Positions 1 to 7,718 of a stretch of 23,468 nt of DNA are shown in pieces (positions within the stretch are counted from its first letter, which is position 1; every line of letters starts with the position of its first letter). The notes below the pieces were generated by a model. The model searched no databases and had not been told where the DNA came from. It saw only the letters and a program-made list of their open reading frames with translations. Source of the DNA: Paulinella micropora (Eukaryota > Cercozoa > Imbricatea > Euglyphida); contig BJOX01000259.1 in NCBI GenBank assembly GCA_009731375.1, positions 585,124-608,591 on the forward strand, written 5' to 3'. Made by a program: the position numbers and the translations under genes.

Positions 1-1740
1 GGCTGGGATGAGAAGAACAAAACCGCTTACGAATTTCACGGATGTTTCTGGCACGGATGTCCAAAGTGCTTTAATAGAAATACAATCAATACTAAGAAGA
101 ATGAAACGATGGGCGAACTATACAAGGCAACAATGAGACGAGAAAAAGACCTAAGCAAACAAGTAAGCAAAATAATAAGTATATGGGAATGTGAATGGAG
201 ATTAATGAAAACAAGTGAAACCCTAGCGGAAGATACTAATGAACGAATTACGGAACAAGAAGGACTTAACCCGCGAGAAGCAATGTTTGGAGGTAGAACG
301 GATGCTCTAACATTGTATTGGAAATCACGGCACGACAACGAATACGCGAAATACGTTGATATATGCTCTCTGTATCCGACCGTTATGTTTTACGACCTTT
401 ACCCTAGCGGACACCACGAAATCATACGGCCCAATAATGATGATGACAGACTGTCTATGAAAAACAAAATCATAAACAGAGAATATTTTGGAGTGGCTAA
501 GGTTAAGATGCTACCGCCTAGAAAATTACTTCACCCCGTTTTACCTAAGGCAGACAGAGGAAAACTGATGTATTACTTATGCGACAAGTGCGGAATGACT
601 GAACAGAAAACCGAATGTAAGCACACCGATAACGAGCGAGCAATAACGGGCACTTGGGCAACTCCTGAAATCTACAAGGCCTTAGACAAAGGATATAAGT
701 TGATTAAGGTATATGAGGTATGGCACTGGAAGGAACAGAGCAGTAGCCTTTTCAAAGATTACATAAAAACTTTCTTAAAGGTTAAACAAGAGTCAAGCGG
801 ATATCCTGATGGCTGTATTACAGAAGAACAAAAAAGAAACTACATTGACAGTATGGAAATCAAGATGGGAATTAAGATGGACGAAAACAAAATAGAAGAA
901 AACCCAGGACGGCGAGCGGTTGCTAAGTTGTGCTTGAATAGCCTGTGGGGCAAGTTTGGTGAAAAGCAAAACAAAACTCAAAACAAAATGATTAAAGATA
1001 AAGATACCTTATACAAGTTAATGAACGATAAGTCAGTTGATAACATAAACATAAACATTATTAACGACAAGATAATAGAAGCGAGTTATGACCTTAAACA
1101 GGATGCGGTAAGCGACCCAGTAAAAACAAATATTGTAGTTGCTTTATTTACGACTTGCCACGCGAGGATTAGACTATATGAGATGATGGACAAACTAGAC
1201 AACAGAGTTCTATACCACGATACCGACAGTGTCATATACACGACAGACTTAACGAAAGGCGAAACAGATGTGAAAACTGGTAAGCTGTTAGGCGAATGGA
1301 CGGACGAACTACACGGAGCAAAGATTATGACCTTTATCGGAGGCGGGCCAAAGTGTTATGGATATGTATTGGATAACGGCAAAGCAAGTATGAAAGTCAA
1401 AGGCTTTAGTATGAATTATGAAAACAATAAATCATTAAATTTACCAAATATGTTAAGTGTCATTAGTTGCGGACTTGGAATTAAAAACGACGACCTTATT
1501 GAGAACGGCAAGAATGAATTGTTAGAGTTGCTTAAAACTCAGGAAGAAAAATTGATTGCTAAACGAATTGAAAAATCAGGTAAAGTTGTTATTGTAGAAA
1601 ACAGCAAGATAACAAGAGATAAACAACAGAAAAAAATAACGAGCGAATACTTAGAAAAAATATTCAGCTTTACTTACACCAAAAGAAATATTATAGGAAT
1701 TGTAGATAATGCGATTGAAACTAGACCATTCGGTTATTAA
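1..1740 (+). CDS. polB: Protein-primed family B DNA polymerase, C-terminal part (5' end outside window)
   Basis: Copies the element's linear DNA, in this family from a terminal-protein primer. The frame is open from base 1, so the first in-frame ATG (109) is internal; the visible part is 579 aa. Before that ATG the frame reads the FHGCFWHGCPKC motif typical of Polinton/eukaryotic-virus pPolB. Motif A is YVDICSLYPTVM (Asp at 358-360), motif B is KLCLNSLWGKFGE (around 924), and motif C is YHDTDS (Asp codons 1219 and 1225). The polymerase core is therefore complete; the 3'-5' exonuclease and terminal-protein region must lie upstream. It ends 22 bp before the convergent lipase stop. No frameshift or stop interrupts it. 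Seen: motifs and open frame. Known: family assignment. Inferred: active replication role. Confidence 0.95.
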   Translation, partial: GWDEKNKTAYEFHGCFWHGCPKCFNRNTINTKKNETMGELYKATMRREKDLSKQVSKIISIWECEWRLMKTSETLAEDTNERITEQEGLNPREAMFGGRTDALTLYWKSRHDNEYAKYVDICSLYPTVMFYDLYPSGHHEIIRPNNDDDRLSMKNKIINREYFGVAKVKMLPPRKLLHPVLPKADRGKLMYYLCDKCGMTEQKTECKHTDNERAITGTWATPEIYKALDKGYKLIKVYEVWHWKEQSSSLFKDYIKTFLKVKQESSGYPDGCITEEQKRNYIDSMEIKMGIKMDENKIEENPGRRAVAKLCLNSLWGKFGEKQNKTQNKMIKDKDTLYKLMNDKSVDNININIINDKIIEASYDLKQDAVSDPVKTNIVVALFTTCHARIRLYEMMDKLDNRVLYHDTDSVIYTTDLTKGETDVKTGKLLGEWTDELHGAKIMTFIGGGPKCYGYVLDNGKASMKVKGFSMNYENNKSLNLPNMLSVISCGLGIKNDDLIENGKNELLELLKTQEEKLIAKRIEKSGKVVIVENSKITRDKQQKKITSEYLEKIFSFTYTKRNIIGIVDNAIETRPFGY

Positions 1741-1762
1741 ATGAAAAAAGCAATAAAAAAGT

Positions 1763-2449
1763 TTATAGATATATTTTTTTGCCCCTACCCTTGAAGCTCC
1801 TGATTGTATGAATTCCTTTTTTTGGTTTAACTAACTTAGTATTTACAGCCGTAGCACCCATTAACGATACGGGGTCAAATGCGGTTCGGTAGTTCGTCGT
1901 TAGCTTCGCGGTCTTCGCCCTTTTACCTTTTGGATTTACTTTCACAGCTACTCGGTCAATCACTCCTTCCACAAAGTCTCTTGTGCTACTGCCTTTATTG
2001 TATGTGGTCGCCCTTACCCCAGTCTGCCTACTTAAATCTTTCGCAATAGTTCCTCCAAGGCTATGACCCGTCAGCTCTACATTATCCTTACCATATTTTT
2101 TTATGACTTCATTAACCAGCTTCTGCTCTTCTTTGTATCTTGGTGTTCTTTTTAATACTCCCTTTACCAATGCGACATCTGTGAGTAAGTCTCGCTTATC
2201 CGCACTTCCTCTAAATGCTACAATAGCTTTGCCATCTTTTTCATACACTGTTGATTTTTCTTTGCTAGCAACTGGCTTCCATCCGTCAGCACCCTTTCTA
2301 TCTGACGAAGACAAATAGACATCCTCTGATAACTCCGCACTGCCCCCCTTTTGTTTTCTATAAGCCCTACCAGCTTTTTTCAATGCCTCCTTGTAGCTTA
2401 TACCGTGTTTGGCAGAGTAAGCCTTAACGAACTTTATCCATTCGGACAT
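1763..2449 (-). CDS. Class 3 lipase-like alpha/beta hydrolase with N-terminal virion-type motif
   Basis: A 228-aa predicted lipase. The nucleophile elbow GHSLGG gives Ser130. FRGS at 79-82 fits the conserved oxyanion strand of class 3 lipases, Asp192 lies in FDPVS and His214 in HTIRSF, so a Ser-Asp-His triad is present in the right order. Residues 1-35 form a separate basic helix (WIKFVKAYSAKHGISYKEAL) of a type I associate with small virion proteins of large DNA viruses and Polintons. That tag suggests packaging in the particle, where the enzyme could act on host membranes during entry or exit, comparable in role to phospholipase A2 domains of other viruses; this is inference. The ATG at 2449 is one base from a TATATAG box. 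No signal peptide is visible. Confidence 0.85.
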   Translation of the reverse strand: MSEWIKFVKAYSAKHGISYKEALKKAGRAYRKQKGGSAELSEDVYLSSSDRKGADGWKPVASKEKSTVYEKDGKAIVAFRGSADKRDLLTDVALVKGVLKRTPRYKEEQKLVNEVIKKYGKDNVELTGHSLGGTIAKDLSRQTGVRATTYNKGSSTRDFVEGVIDRVAVKVNPKGKRAKTAKLTTNYRTAFDPVSLMGATAVNTKLVKPKKGIHTIRSFKGRGKKIYL

Positions 2450-2450
2450 T

Positions 2451-2457
2451 CTATATA
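2451..2457 (-). promoter_or_regulatory. TATATAG box upstream of lipase
   Basis: On the gene strand TATATAG ends one base before the lipase ATG, inside an AT-rich leader. It is a one-base variant of the AATATAG box found before several other genes of the element. Confidence 0.4.
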
Positions 2458-2514
2458 ATTAATTATTTTTTATTTTTTCCTCCCTACTATATACTCACTA
2501 CTCTACACTCACCG

Positions 2515-2802
2515 ATGCAAAAGCTTTGTGAAAAATTTGAACAGCTATCTGTCAGCAACAAAGACAGAACATTTACTTTACAAGAAATTAAGCAAGTAAT
2601 TGATGGACACATTAATGAATACAAATCAGAAAACAAGAAACTTCAAGAACAAGGAAAGATACCTATGGGAAAATATAAGGGAAAGACAGTCGCCGATGTG
2701 GTTGTATTTGATACCCAATACTTAAGATGGATGGCAAAGCAACCATTTCTAGACAACTATCCTGAGCTAAAAAAAGAAATATTCAAACAGCTTCAATTGT
2801 AG
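2515..2802 (+). CDS. Small protein with ExoX-like C-terminal domain
   Basis: A 95-aa protein. Residues 50-75 (PMGKYKGKTVADVVVFDTQYLRW) match the short fold often found at the C terminus of exodeoxyribonuclease X-like proteins (GKYKGK, then DxxYLxW). There is no DEDD exonuclease domain here, so by itself it is unlikely to be a nuclease; a DNA- or protein-binding accessory role is possible. Residues 1-48 are charged and probably helical. It lies between the lipase, which starts divergently 65 bp away, and the virion block. Its stop is followed after 5 bp by a 9-bp hairpin. The domain call is by pattern recall; the function is inferred. Confidence 0.75.
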   Translation: MQKLCEKFEQLSVSNKDRTFTLQEIKQVIDGHINEYKSENKKLQEQGKIPMGKYKGKTVADVVVFDTQYLRWMAKQPFLDNYPELKKEIFKQLQL

Positions 2803-2807
2803 GAGCT

Positions 2808-2828
2808 GAAACTTTTATAAAAAGTTTC
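2808..2828 (+). terminator. Hairpin after the ExoX-like gene
   Basis: GAAACTTTT, a 3-nt loop, then AAAAGTTTC: a perfect 9-bp stem starting 5 bp after the stop codon. A related GAAACTTTTTA stretch begins at 16093, right at the stop of the coiled-coil gene, and each is followed by a GTARGG hairpin. It may mark transcript ends; no experiment supports this yet. Confidence 0.45.
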
Positions 2829-2843
2829 ACAAAACTTGGGTTT

Positions 2844-2861
2844 GTAAGGGCTCGCCCTTAC
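2844..2861. repeat. GTAAGGGC hairpin (family copy 1)
   Basis: GTAAGGGC, TC, GCCCTTAC: a perfect 8-bp stem with a 2-nt loop in the 141-bp spacer between the ExoX-like gene and the 416-aa gene. It belongs to a set of similar hairpins at 2927, 11823 and 16143. Confidence 0.5.
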
Positions 2862-2926
2862 AGCCACTACGACCTAGGTATTTTTTTTTGTTTGGTAAAT
2901 CACTAAGTCAGCATTAGAGGGGGGTT

Positions 2927-2947
2927 GTAGGGGGCGAAGACCCCTAC
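2927..2947. repeat. GTAGGGG hairpin overlapping the 416-aa gene stop (copy 2)
   Basis: GTAGGGG (2927-2933) pairs with CCCCTAC (2941-2947) across a 7-nt loop. The minus-strand stop codon of the 416-aa gene (2944-2946) lies inside the stem, so the mRNA would fold exactly at the end of translation. Confidence 0.5.
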
Positions 2948-4194
2948 TGGTCTTCTAAAAAATTAACGATAACACTCACATTTCCTCCATTATTAACAGT
3001 GGATACAGACTTTTGTAAAAATGTTAGATTTTCACCAGGAGAGAGTTGTATGTCGTAAGTTCGCAGGTCAATAAGCTGGCTAGAAGTAGCATTAACATAA
3101 AGTTTTAGAATGACATCCGTTATAGTGGCACCACCAAGAGCAGTCGCAGCGGTGTCCTTTGATACCATTGAAGTTTTTGTGTCAATATCCGCGAAGTTCT
3201 CCGCCGTAAGTGTTCCAGTCGTTTTCACAATTCGCACTATATTAACTTTGGTGTCTTCGTTTGATATGCTCACGAGAGATGGATAAACAATTGAATAATT
3301 GGTCACAGCATTAAAAGTTGTTTTATTTTTTATGCTAATAATTGGACTTTCAGTGGTGCTCGCTGGCTCACTACCTTCCGCTTCGTTTGATATACTTGAA
3401 TTAATAGTGTTGGTGCCCTCAATAAACATACTACAACTGGCTGTTTTTAATGTTTGATTAGCATTACCAGTTCCATAATTTCTAATACAAGCTGAAAAAG
3501 GTAGGGTTGTATTTGAAAGACTAACACCCACATTCGCATTCGCATACCTAATTGTATGAACCAGCTGAAATTCTCCACTTGATGGATTTTCTATGTAGAA
3601 CCTTATAGCACCAAAGCCAAGATATTGAAATTTAATCTGGAATACATTCCCTTTGGTCCAATCTATGATAGGCATAATTTTAGTTCCATCACACGGGTCA
3701 TCCCAGTTCGCCTGTGCGATAAGTGTCGGCACCCCACCTTTAACACTGGCAATATTCATACCAGTCGCTCTTATTTTGTAAAAATAGAAGCCATTAGTAA
3801 AATCACTTTCACCTATGCCGATATATGAATTGTAGTCTTTCGTTTCATCAGTATTCCATAAAGCAGTAAATCGTGTTAGAACTCCCATTCCAGTTCTGTA
3901 TTTAATTCTTTTTTTACTCGTCAATACAGCATTCGCGGTCGTCTTCACATCTGTTTTAAGTTCGGCCATATTCGCATTAAATGAAATGGTAGCATCAGTT
4001 TGAGCTGTTGTCCATATTCGTGTATTGATAGTGTATGGGAAAATCTCTTGTAATACTGGTGTTAATTGACCGACCAATGCTTCGCCGAAAGCGGTTTTCA
4101 TACTATTGGTTTCAACATTGCCGTCATATCCGACTTTGACATTAATGAAATCTCCGTCAGGGTCTTGTGCTATCAAATTTCGTTGGTGGCTCAT
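2944..4194 (-). CDS. Hypothetical virion-associated protein, 416 aa
   Basis: A clear 416-aa gene directly downstream of the capsid gene on the same strand. No catalytic motif, signal peptide or membrane segment is visible. The composition (Thr, Ser, Asn, Val, Ile; few Lys after residue 110) suggests a beta-rich structural protein. The middle third contains WTKGNVFQIKFQYLGFGAIR, followed by an aromatic strand pattern reminiscent of lectin-like sandwich domains seen in algal-virus and phage surface proteins. The last ~120 residues (SPGENLTFLQ onward) look like a separate beta domain. Position and composition make a spike, vertex or minor capsid role likely, but I cannot name a family. The ATG is 5 bases from an AATATAG box preceded by a nine-T run. 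Confidence 0.85.
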   Translation of the reverse strand: MSHQRNLIAQDPDGDFINVKVGYDGNVETNSMKTAFGEALVGQLTPVLQEIFPYTINTRIWTTAQTDATISFNANMAELKTDVKTTANAVLTSKKRIKYRTGMGVLTRFTALWNTDETKDYNSYIGIGESDFTNGFYFYKIRATGMNIASVKGGVPTLIAQANWDDPCDGTKIMPIIDWTKGNVFQIKFQYLGFGAIRFYIENPSSGEFQLVHTIRYANANVGVSLSNTTLPFSACIRNYGTGNANQTLKTASCSMFIEGTNTINSSISNEAEGSEPASTTESPIISIKNKTTFNAVTNYSIVYPSLVSISNEDTKVNIVRIVKTTGTLTAENFADIDTKTSMVSKDTAATALGGATITDVILKLYVNATSSQLIDLRTYDIQLSPGENLTFLQKSVSTVNNGGNVSVIVNFLEDQ

Positions 4195-4199
4195 AATTC

Positions 4200-4206
4200 C
4201 TATATT
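4200..4206 (-). promoter_or_regulatory. AATATAG box upstream of the 416-aa gene
   Basis: The gene-strand box reads AATATAG, five bases before the ATG, with nine T residues (A run 4210-4218 on the plus strand) just upstream. The whole spacer after the capsid gene is only 51 bp. Confidence 0.45.
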
Positions 4207-4245
4207 ATTAAAAAAAAATAATCTATCAAAAATTAATTACCTGGT

Positions 4246-5721
4246 TTATGAGATGGTAATCATATTCGCCTTAACCTGAACCTCTCGCTGAGTGATTGCC
4301 ACGGTGTAATGGTTGAAGGCAGCATTCGCGGTGGTCGCAATAAACTCCCATCGTCGCTCAGTATCAAGGCTTAAACCACTGATTTCATTCTGGTCCTTGC
4401 TCCATAGCGGACGGGTATTATCCCAAGTATCAACCCAGAACCAGTTGTATTTATACACATCGTTATTCATCAAGGCCGAACCCTCAATCTTTGGTTTCAG
4501 ATACATATAGTCTTCTTCGCTCGCAGCATCAATATTGAAATCTTGCTGGCGGGCACCATCCAGAGTAGTGTAAAAATTGACAACCTTAGCGGCGGCACGG
4601 TTATCGTGGTCATAAGCTGTGTTCTTTTTTTCTTCATTGTTAAAAACAGAGTGATAAATCTTCTTCAAACGGCGACCGTGCCCGCGGTCAAATCGCATAA
4701 TAATGTTTTGGGTCGTGCTTGCGGGTGTAGTATTCTTATAAACATAGGGATAATCAATATTGAAGCTCATACCTTCGGGGCTGGCAATCTTCTGCTGGAT
4801 TGATTGAATGACATCAGGGTTCGTTTCAACCGCAAGAAACAAGGCAAGATTGGTGACATCAGCGGACACAGCCATATTAGCACTACCAACATTTGCCGTG
4901 CTAATAGCAGTAGCAGCACCATTCGTCACCGTATAACCAGTTCTGTCAGTAGCACTCCACACAATTCGCATAGTCAAAATCTCTGGAAACATAATAGTCT
5001 TATCAAGTGCGAAAATAGTGTTAATAATCATACCCAAAGGAATTTTAACATTAATGGCCAAAACGGCATTCGCTCCACTTCCAACAAGATACTTCGCCTC
5101 ATTGTAATTAACATTTACGGCCGACAAAGCTCCAACACCAGTCGTCAAAGCAGCATCATCGTGACGACGAGCAGAAATCACGGGCTCTCTCAATAGACCC
5201 TGAGTTGCGGCAGCAACATCGTTATTACCATCAACCGCCGCACGAAAGGCTGTTCTAGTTGCTTCAAGAGCACTAATGTTAATCAATCCGTTAGCATTAC
5301 ACTTTTGGAGCATACAGCCATAACCACTAGCATCACCGTGGTTAGGAAGGTCAAGAAAATCCTTCAAGCTCATTTCTGGTTTCCACAACATCTTAGTCAC
5401 AGTTCTAAGGTTGTTAACATCGCACAGATAAACACCGCTACGGGTTTGAAGTTGTATCTGACTAATTTGTGAAAGGCAGTCCATAAAAATTCTAGAATAA
5501 GTGTTGGCACCAGCCGCTCTCATAGTATAAGTAAAACTCAAATAAGACCGAGCGAGATTGAACGGGCGACTGATAAGGTCAAATGATCGTTCTTGCCCAC
5601 CAGCAGTAGTGACCTCAAAGGTTCCAGAACCCTCACGAGGTGCCAGCTTATTCAAACGATAAGAAGCACTGATGTAGTCAGTCTTGCTGAAATCTAGTTC
5701 GCCTCCGTGTTGTGTAGGCAT
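4246..5721 (-). CDS. MCP: Major capsid protein (double jelly-roll type)
   Basis: A 491-aa protein, assigned as the major capsid protein of the icosahedral particle. It starts MPTQHGGELDFSKTDYISAS. An early FDLISRPFNLARSYLSFTYT strand pair is typical of hexon-like double jelly-roll proteins of Polintons and related viruses, and the gene is adjacent to penton, protease and packaging ATPase in the usual Polinton morphogenesis cluster. Length is in the expected 450-650 aa range. No signal peptide or membrane segment is present, as expected for a cytosolic or nuclear assembling capsid. A 43-bp leader separates the ATG from an AATATAG box and contains an 18-base element shared with the two-TM gene at 11424. 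Structure prediction would confirm two tandem jelly rolls; alternative assignments seem unlikely. Confidence 0.8.
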   Translation of the reverse strand: MPTQHGGELDFSKTDYISASYRLNKLAPREGSGTFEVTTAGGQERSFDLISRPFNLARSYLSFTYTMRAAGANTYSRIFMDCLSQISQIQLQTRSGVYLCDVNNLRTVTKMLWKPEMSLKDFLDLPNHGDASGYGCMLQKCNANGLINISALEATRTAFRAAVDGNNDVAAATQGLLREPVISARRHDDAALTTGVGALSAVNVNYNEAKYLVGSGANAVLAINVKIPLGMIINTIFALDKTIMFPEILTMRIVWSATDRTGYTVTNGAATAISTANVGSANMAVSADVTNLALFLAVETNPDVIQSIQQKIASPEGMSFNIDYPYVYKNTTPASTTQNIIMRFDRGHGRRLKKIYHSVFNNEEKKNTAYDHDNRAAAKVVNFYTTLDGARQQDFNIDAASEEDYMYLKPKIEGSALMNNDVYKYNWFWVDTWDNTRPLWSKDQNEISGLSLDTERRWEFIATTANAAFNHYTVAITQREVQVKANMITIS

Positions 5722-5730
5722 TGTGTGTAA

Positions 5731-5771
5731 ACTTACGAACTCAAAAACGATTTGTAAAAGGTTCCTATATT
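5731..5771 (-). promoter_or_regulatory. Capsid gene leader: AATATAG box plus GTTTTTGAG-TCGTAAGT element
   Basis: On the gene strand AATATAG (5765-5771) is followed by GTTTTTGAGTTCGTAAGT, which ends nine bases before the ATG. The same element, with one change (GAGATC), lies in the leader of the two-TM gene at 11793-11816. This suggests shared control of two virion-phase genes. Confidence 0.45.
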
Positions 5772-5810
5772 AATCCCCCAAAAAATAAATAATTCTAAAA
5801 TTAAAATTAA

Positions 5811-6020
5811 TTATCTAGATTTTAACAAATTAAAGAACGATGTAAATAAATTAAAATAATTCGTCTCACGGTAAATCAACAATGTCATAACAATGCCTAA
5901 ACCGTTGAGATTAACTGGCTGGTCGTTTTCGTCAGTCAAGTAAAACCGATACACATTGCTTGAACTCGTAGATAGCCGTTTTCCGTATTCACTACCAGAG
6001 CCGTCGTAGATAACAGAGCC
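5811..6020 (-). CDS. mCP: Penton protein, C-terminal piece (left contig)
   Basis: This is the end of the penton gene as seen on the left side of the N gap. The stop codon (TAA, complement of 5811-5813) lies here, and bases 5815-6020 are identical to 6849-7054 on the other side of the gap. It supplies the last residue and stop missing from the right contig. It is best read as the same sequence assembled twice rather than as a second gene. Confidence 0.8.
   Translation of the reverse strand, partial: GSVIYDGSGSEYGKRLSTSSSNVYRFYLTDENDQPVNLNGLGIVMTLLIYRETNYFNLFTSFFNLLKSR
5815..6020. repeat. 206-bp gap-flank duplicate, left copy
   Basis: Identical over 206 bp to 6849-7054. Both copies abut the N run in the way expected if two overlapping contigs were scaffolded without being merged. 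Confidence 0.9.
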
Positions 6021-6848
6021 NNNNNNNNNNNNNNNNNNNNNNNNNNNNNNNNNNNNNNNNNNNNNNNNNNNNNNNNNNNNNNNNNNNNNNNNNNNNNNNN
6101 NNNNNNNNNNNNNNNNNNNNNNNNNNNNNNNNNNNNNNNNNNNNNNNNNNNNNNNNNNNNNNNNNNNNNNNNNNNNNNNNNNNNNNNNNNNNNNNNNNNN
6201 NNNNNNNNNNNNNNNNNNNNNNNNNNNNNNNNNNNNNNNNNNNNNNNNNNNNNNNNNNNNNNNNNNNNNNNNNNNNNNNNNNNNNNNNNNNNNNNNNNNN
6301 NNNNNNNNNNNNNNNNNNNNNNNNNNNNNNNNNNNNNNNNNNNNNNNNNNNNNNNNNNNNNNNNNNNNNNNNNNNNNNNNNNNNNNNNNNNNNNNNNNNN
6401 NNNNNNNNNNNNNNNNNNNNNNNNNNNNNNNNNNNNNNNNNNNNNNNNNNNNNNNNNNNNNNNNNNNNNNNNNNNNNNNNNNNNNNNNNNNNNNNNNNNN
6501 NNNNNNNNNNNNNNNNNNNNNNNNNNNNNNNNNNNNNNNNNNNNNNNNNNNNNNNNNNNNNNNNNNNNNNNNNNNNNNNNNNNNNNNNNNNNNNNNNNNN
6601 NNNNNNNNNNNNNNNNNNNNNNNNNNNNNNNNNNNNNNNNNNNNNNNNNNNNNNNNNNNNNNNNNNNNNNNNNNNNNNNNNNNNNNNNNNNNNNNNNNNN
6701 NNNNNNNNNNNNNNNNNNNNNNNNNNNNNNNNNNNNNNNNNNNNNNNNNNNNNNNNNNNNNNNNNNNNNNNNNNNNNNNNNNNNNNNNNNNNNNNNNNNN
6801 NNNNNNNNNNNNNNNNNNNNNNNNNNNNNNNNNNNNNNNNNNNNNNNN
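6021..6848. other. Assembly gap (828 N), probably spurious
   Basis: A run of undetermined bases inside the penton gene. The 206 bp on its left and right are the same, so the real distance is probably minus 206 bp, meaning the contigs overlap and nothing is missing. Any reading frame drawn through the N run is meaningless. Confidence 0.85.
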
Positions 6849-7054
6849 CTAGATTTTAACAAATTAAAGAACGATGTAAATAAATTAAAATAATTCGTCT
6901 CACGGTAAATCAACAATGTCATAACAATGCCTAAACCGTTGAGATTAACTGGCTGGTCGTTTTCGTCAGTCAAGTAAAACCGATACACATTGCTTGAACT
7001 CGTAGATAGCCGTTTTCCGTATTCACTACCAGAGCCGTCGTAGATAACAGAGCC
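6849..7054. repeat. 206-bp gap-flank duplicate, right copy
   Basis: Second copy of 5815-6020. It begins exactly at the edge of the N run and continues without a break into the rest of the penton gene. Confidence 0.9.
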
Positions 7055-7660
7055 AAACGGGATTTCATTCGCCGTGTATATTTCTTGGAGCACGTGATTA
7101 TCGCCTTCGCCAACGAGGTCGCTTTGTAAATATAATGTTTTTTCGCCAGTCAATATTATGACATTTGGCGACCTCAGTGTATTATTAGCGAAGAAGTAAG
7201 TAGAGGACCGCTCAAAACCCATAATTTCGTGAATACGAGTTTCGTCGTCAAATACAAACCGCGGTTGAATGTTAATGGGATTGTTCGCTACGGCGAATGT
7301 TAGCTTGCCATCTTCTGGGTCAGTATTCGTATTGTTGCTTGTTATTGTGTATGTGTAGTCGTTGGGACTTTCTGCGGTTAGCACCTCGGCCAGCTTATTT
7401 TTTAAGTTGTTCATTGTGTAGTTACCATCTGGTATCGTAATCAGAGCCTCAAATCCATCTTCACTCAGAGTAAAAGTGTTGTAAGGACTTGCCACAGAGT
7501 AATACGATTTAGGAACATAGATATGAAGTATTTTACAATGTGTTGGATTATCTAGCGATTTCATATCAATGGAGTGAGTAAAATCGCTGTCCGTGCCGTT
7601 TATCCTATTTTTGCTATTGACATAGTAAATGTTGCTACTTCGCCCACCACGATACTCCAT
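6849..7660 (-). CDS. mCP: Penton (minor capsid) protein, main part, 3' end cut by gap
   Basis: Forms the five-fold vertices of the particle in Polinton-type viruses. From MEYRGGRSSNIYY at 7660 there are 270 codons before the gap; using the left contig the complete protein is 271 aa, in line with Polinton pentons. Visible hallmarks are an N-terminal NRINGTDSDFTHSI strand, the NYTMNNLKNKLAEVL helix and the PNVIILTGEKTLYLQSDLVG strand that I associate with Polinton single-jelly-roll minor capsid proteins. It sits between the protease (7719) and the capsid gene. The leader is AT-rich with TAATATAC rather than the exact AATATAG box. Apart from the assembly problem there is no break in the frame. 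Confidence 0.8.
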
Positions 7661-7718
7661 CGCACCTCCAAGTATATTACTGTATATATTCTAAAATATA
7701 TTTTTTTGTTTTAATTAC

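Noticed and set aside
109-111. ATG at 109 as the polymerase start
   Set aside because: The frame is open to base 1 and carries the conserved FHGCFWHGCP motif upstream, so this Met is internal.
36-338. Minus-strand frame opposite the polymerase
   Set aside because: Lies wholly antisense to the polymerase, whose catalytic motifs establish the coding strand.
4246-4260. Splice donor-like CAGGTAAT just after the capsid stop
   Set aside because: It follows the stop codon, no matching downstream acceptor and exon were found, and similar GGTAATTAA ends follow other genes because of AT-rich spacers.
5936-7660. A 574-aa protein spanning the N run
   Set aside because: It is translated through undetermined bases and across a duplicated contig end; the real penton frame stops at 5811.
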